Origin: Candidatus Aenigmatarchaeota archaeon
Lineage (GTDB): Archaea > EX4484-52 > GLR71
DNA length: 20,474 nucleotides
Reading direction: 5' to 3'
Assembly: GCA_023134675.1 (NCBI GenBank)
Contig: JAGLUQ010000001.1
Location: 1-20,474, forward strand
Shown here in pieces: positions 19,245-20,474 of the stretch (position 1 is its first letter; every line of letters starts with the position of its first letter). The position numbers and the translations under genes were made by a program. Under the pieces are notes generated by a model. It was not told the origin of the DNA. It ran no database searches and worked only from the letters and a program-made list of their open reading frames with translations.

Positions 19245-20474
19245 TTATTCCTTTATAGCAATCGGGCTTCCGCCGGCATGCCAGCTCATCCTTGGTCTCA
19301 TCCTTATAGGATAAAGCCTTTCTGAGTTGTCGTCAAGGATGATGGCTGCGCCTTTTACTCTCGGCAGGTTGTCGAAATAGTCAGATATGCCGTATTTGAG
19401 ATATGACTGCATTATCTGGCTTAAAGAATCTATGTCTTTTGAGCTTGTCAGCCTGTGGGATATTACAAGGTCGCATTGGCTTATCGCTTCCTGATGGAGC
19501 TTGTTTGGCATCTGTGTGGCAAGAAGAAGTGATACTCCAGGCTCACGGCCAATCTTTACCCACTGGAGCAGCGGCAGGGATGCAGCAGTCATTCCTTCCC
19601 TTGGCAGGAACTGGTGCGCTTCATCTATCAGCATCCAGGTTATCGGCATGTGGCCTCCTTTGCTTGTACCTTCCATGCTTTCTGACTCTTCCATTCTTCT
19701 TGCTTTTATTCTTGCGTTAAGTATGTGTCTTGCGAGAAGGCCGACGACAAGACTTTTTACGCTCCATCCGCCTGATGCCTGGCTGAAATGGCTGACATCA
19801 AGGATTGTTGCCTGTCCCGGTTTTATTATGTCATGAATTGATGAGCCATCATCGCTGAAGATGCCCCATTCCTGGGCTACAAGGTACCTGTTTATGAGCC
19901 CGTCTTTAGCGACATCGCTTCCTTCTTCTTTCTTTATGTTTTCTATTATCTCGTCTATGGTGTAGTTTCCTTTGTCTCTCATCTGTCTCATGACTTTCTG
20001 GAGAAGTATGCCCATCTCGCTGTCAAGCTCCAGATTAAAGCTCAGAGCCCAGTCGTCTGTGCCCAGGGTTGAGGGTTTCATGGAAAATGTGGCATCGAAA
20101 GGTATTGCATCGTCATTGTATATCTTTGTAAGGCCTTTTGGTACAGTCACCTTGACATCAAACCCTCTCGGCTTGAGCCCCCATTCGGTGAGAAGTTCTG
20201 CGTCTTTCTCGTTAGGTGTCTTCATGCTCCAGTATATGCCCATCGTGTCTATGACTATGATTCCTATATTTTTTTTGATATCTTCAGGGAGCAGCATCAT
20301 CTCTTCTACAATGTTTCCCATAGAATAGGATTTTCCCTGTCCTCTCTTACCGAAAAGACCGATTATGTGCGGCCGGGCAAGGTCAATCTTCACCTGTGTT
20401 GTCACATGCGCTTCGTTTTTCTGGCCAACAATGTGCTTTGCTACATATCCTGTGCCTTTCATGCCGTATTTTTT
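19245..20474 (-). CDS. HerA-like ATPase (5' end at or beyond window edge)
   Basis: P-loop ATPase of the HerA/FtsK superfamily (COG0433, DUF87 type), which in archaea includes the DNA-end-processing translocase HerA. Walker A is GKRGQGKS (38-45 counted from the ATG at 20462). IIVIDTMGIYW (68-78) follows, Walker B is WMLIDEAHQFLP (276-287), and a sensor-like SLLLATQMPNK (311-321) comes next. The frame remains open to the last base of the window (KKYG before the ATG), and KYGMKGTGYVAKH reads like the interior of a protein, so the true start may lie outside. No NurA partner is visible. It may be one of the HerA-like paralogues rather than HerA itself. Confidence 0.88.
   Translation of the reverse strand, partial: KKYGMKGTGYVAKHIVGQKNEAHVTTQVKIDLARPHIIGLFGKRGQGKSYSMGNIVEEMMLLPEDIKKNIGIIVIDTMGIYWSMKTPNEKDAELLTEWGLKPRGFDVKVTVPKGLTKIYNDDAIPFDATFSMKPSTLGTDDWALSFNLELDSEMGILLQKVMRQMRDKGNYTIDEIIENIKKEEGSDVAKDGLINRYLVAQEWGIFSDDGSSIHDIIKPGQATILDVSHFSQASGGWSVKSLVVGLLARHILNARIKARRMEESESMEGTSKGGHMPITWMLIDEAHQFLPREGMTAASLPLLQWVKIGREPGVSLLLATQMPNKLHQEAISQCDLVISHRLTSSKDIDSLSQIMQSYLKYGISDYFDNLPRVKGAAIILDDNSERLYPIRMRPRMSWHAGGSPIAIKE

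Overview
The window reads as chromosomal DNA of an archaeon. It carries archaeal-type genes: Hef helicase-nuclease, XerA-type recombinase, archaeal TrmI, a TrmB-family regulator, a HerA-like ATPase, an archaeosortase and an archaeal A24 prepilin peptidase. Many starts also have a TATA box about 25 bp upstream and little or no leader, while others have GGTGAT or AGGAGG ribosome sites. The small, A+T-rich genome style and many orphan proteins would suit a DPANN lineage, but that placement is inference.

Layout. 1-66: the tail of an unidentified plus-strand gene. 67-1531: a gene-free, strongly T-rich stretch with a cluster of short palindromes and five tandem copies of a ~127 bp unit. 1532-2449: a complete XerA-type tyrosine recombinase. 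A 28-bp dif-like inverted repeat lies directly over its start and promoter, and the same short palindromes (TGTTRYAACA) recur on both sides. 2469-2862: a second gene-free stretch with further short repeats. 2863-5220 (minus): a housekeeping cluster of YjbQ-family protein, cis-prenyltransferase, TrmI tRNA methyltransferase and a DUF192 protein. A divergent A24 prepilin peptidase (5272-6162) appears to share one TATA element with yjbQ. 6222-6764: orphan gene.

6776-13476 (minus): a probable gene string made of hef, a 52-aa zinc-ribbon protein, an archaeosortase, a giant ~1131-aa cytoplasmic coiled-coil protein and a 30-aa very basic COX24/mS38-like protein. The two tiny genes were found by direct reading. 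No protein in the window has an archaeosortase sorting tail, so the sortase substrates lie elsewhere or are unusual.

13562-15360 (minus): three tandem paralogues of a small secreted four-cysteine protein. Each has its own promoter, oligo-T terminator and a leader with a conserved hairpin that shows a Shine-Dalgarno-like loop. Their ends and flanks are nearly constant while the mature middles are strongly diverged. With their leaders, they are the best candidate here for an undescribed system.

15463-20474: two orphan genes, a dTMP kinase-like protein whose P-loop lysine is replaced by serine, a nucleoside 2-deoxyribosyltransferase-like protein, a TrmB-type regulator with a 16-bp palindrome over its TATA box, and a HerA-like ATPase running off the right edge. 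No rRNA, tRNA, CRISPR array or transposase was seen. All similarity statements are from memory of protein families; no search was run.
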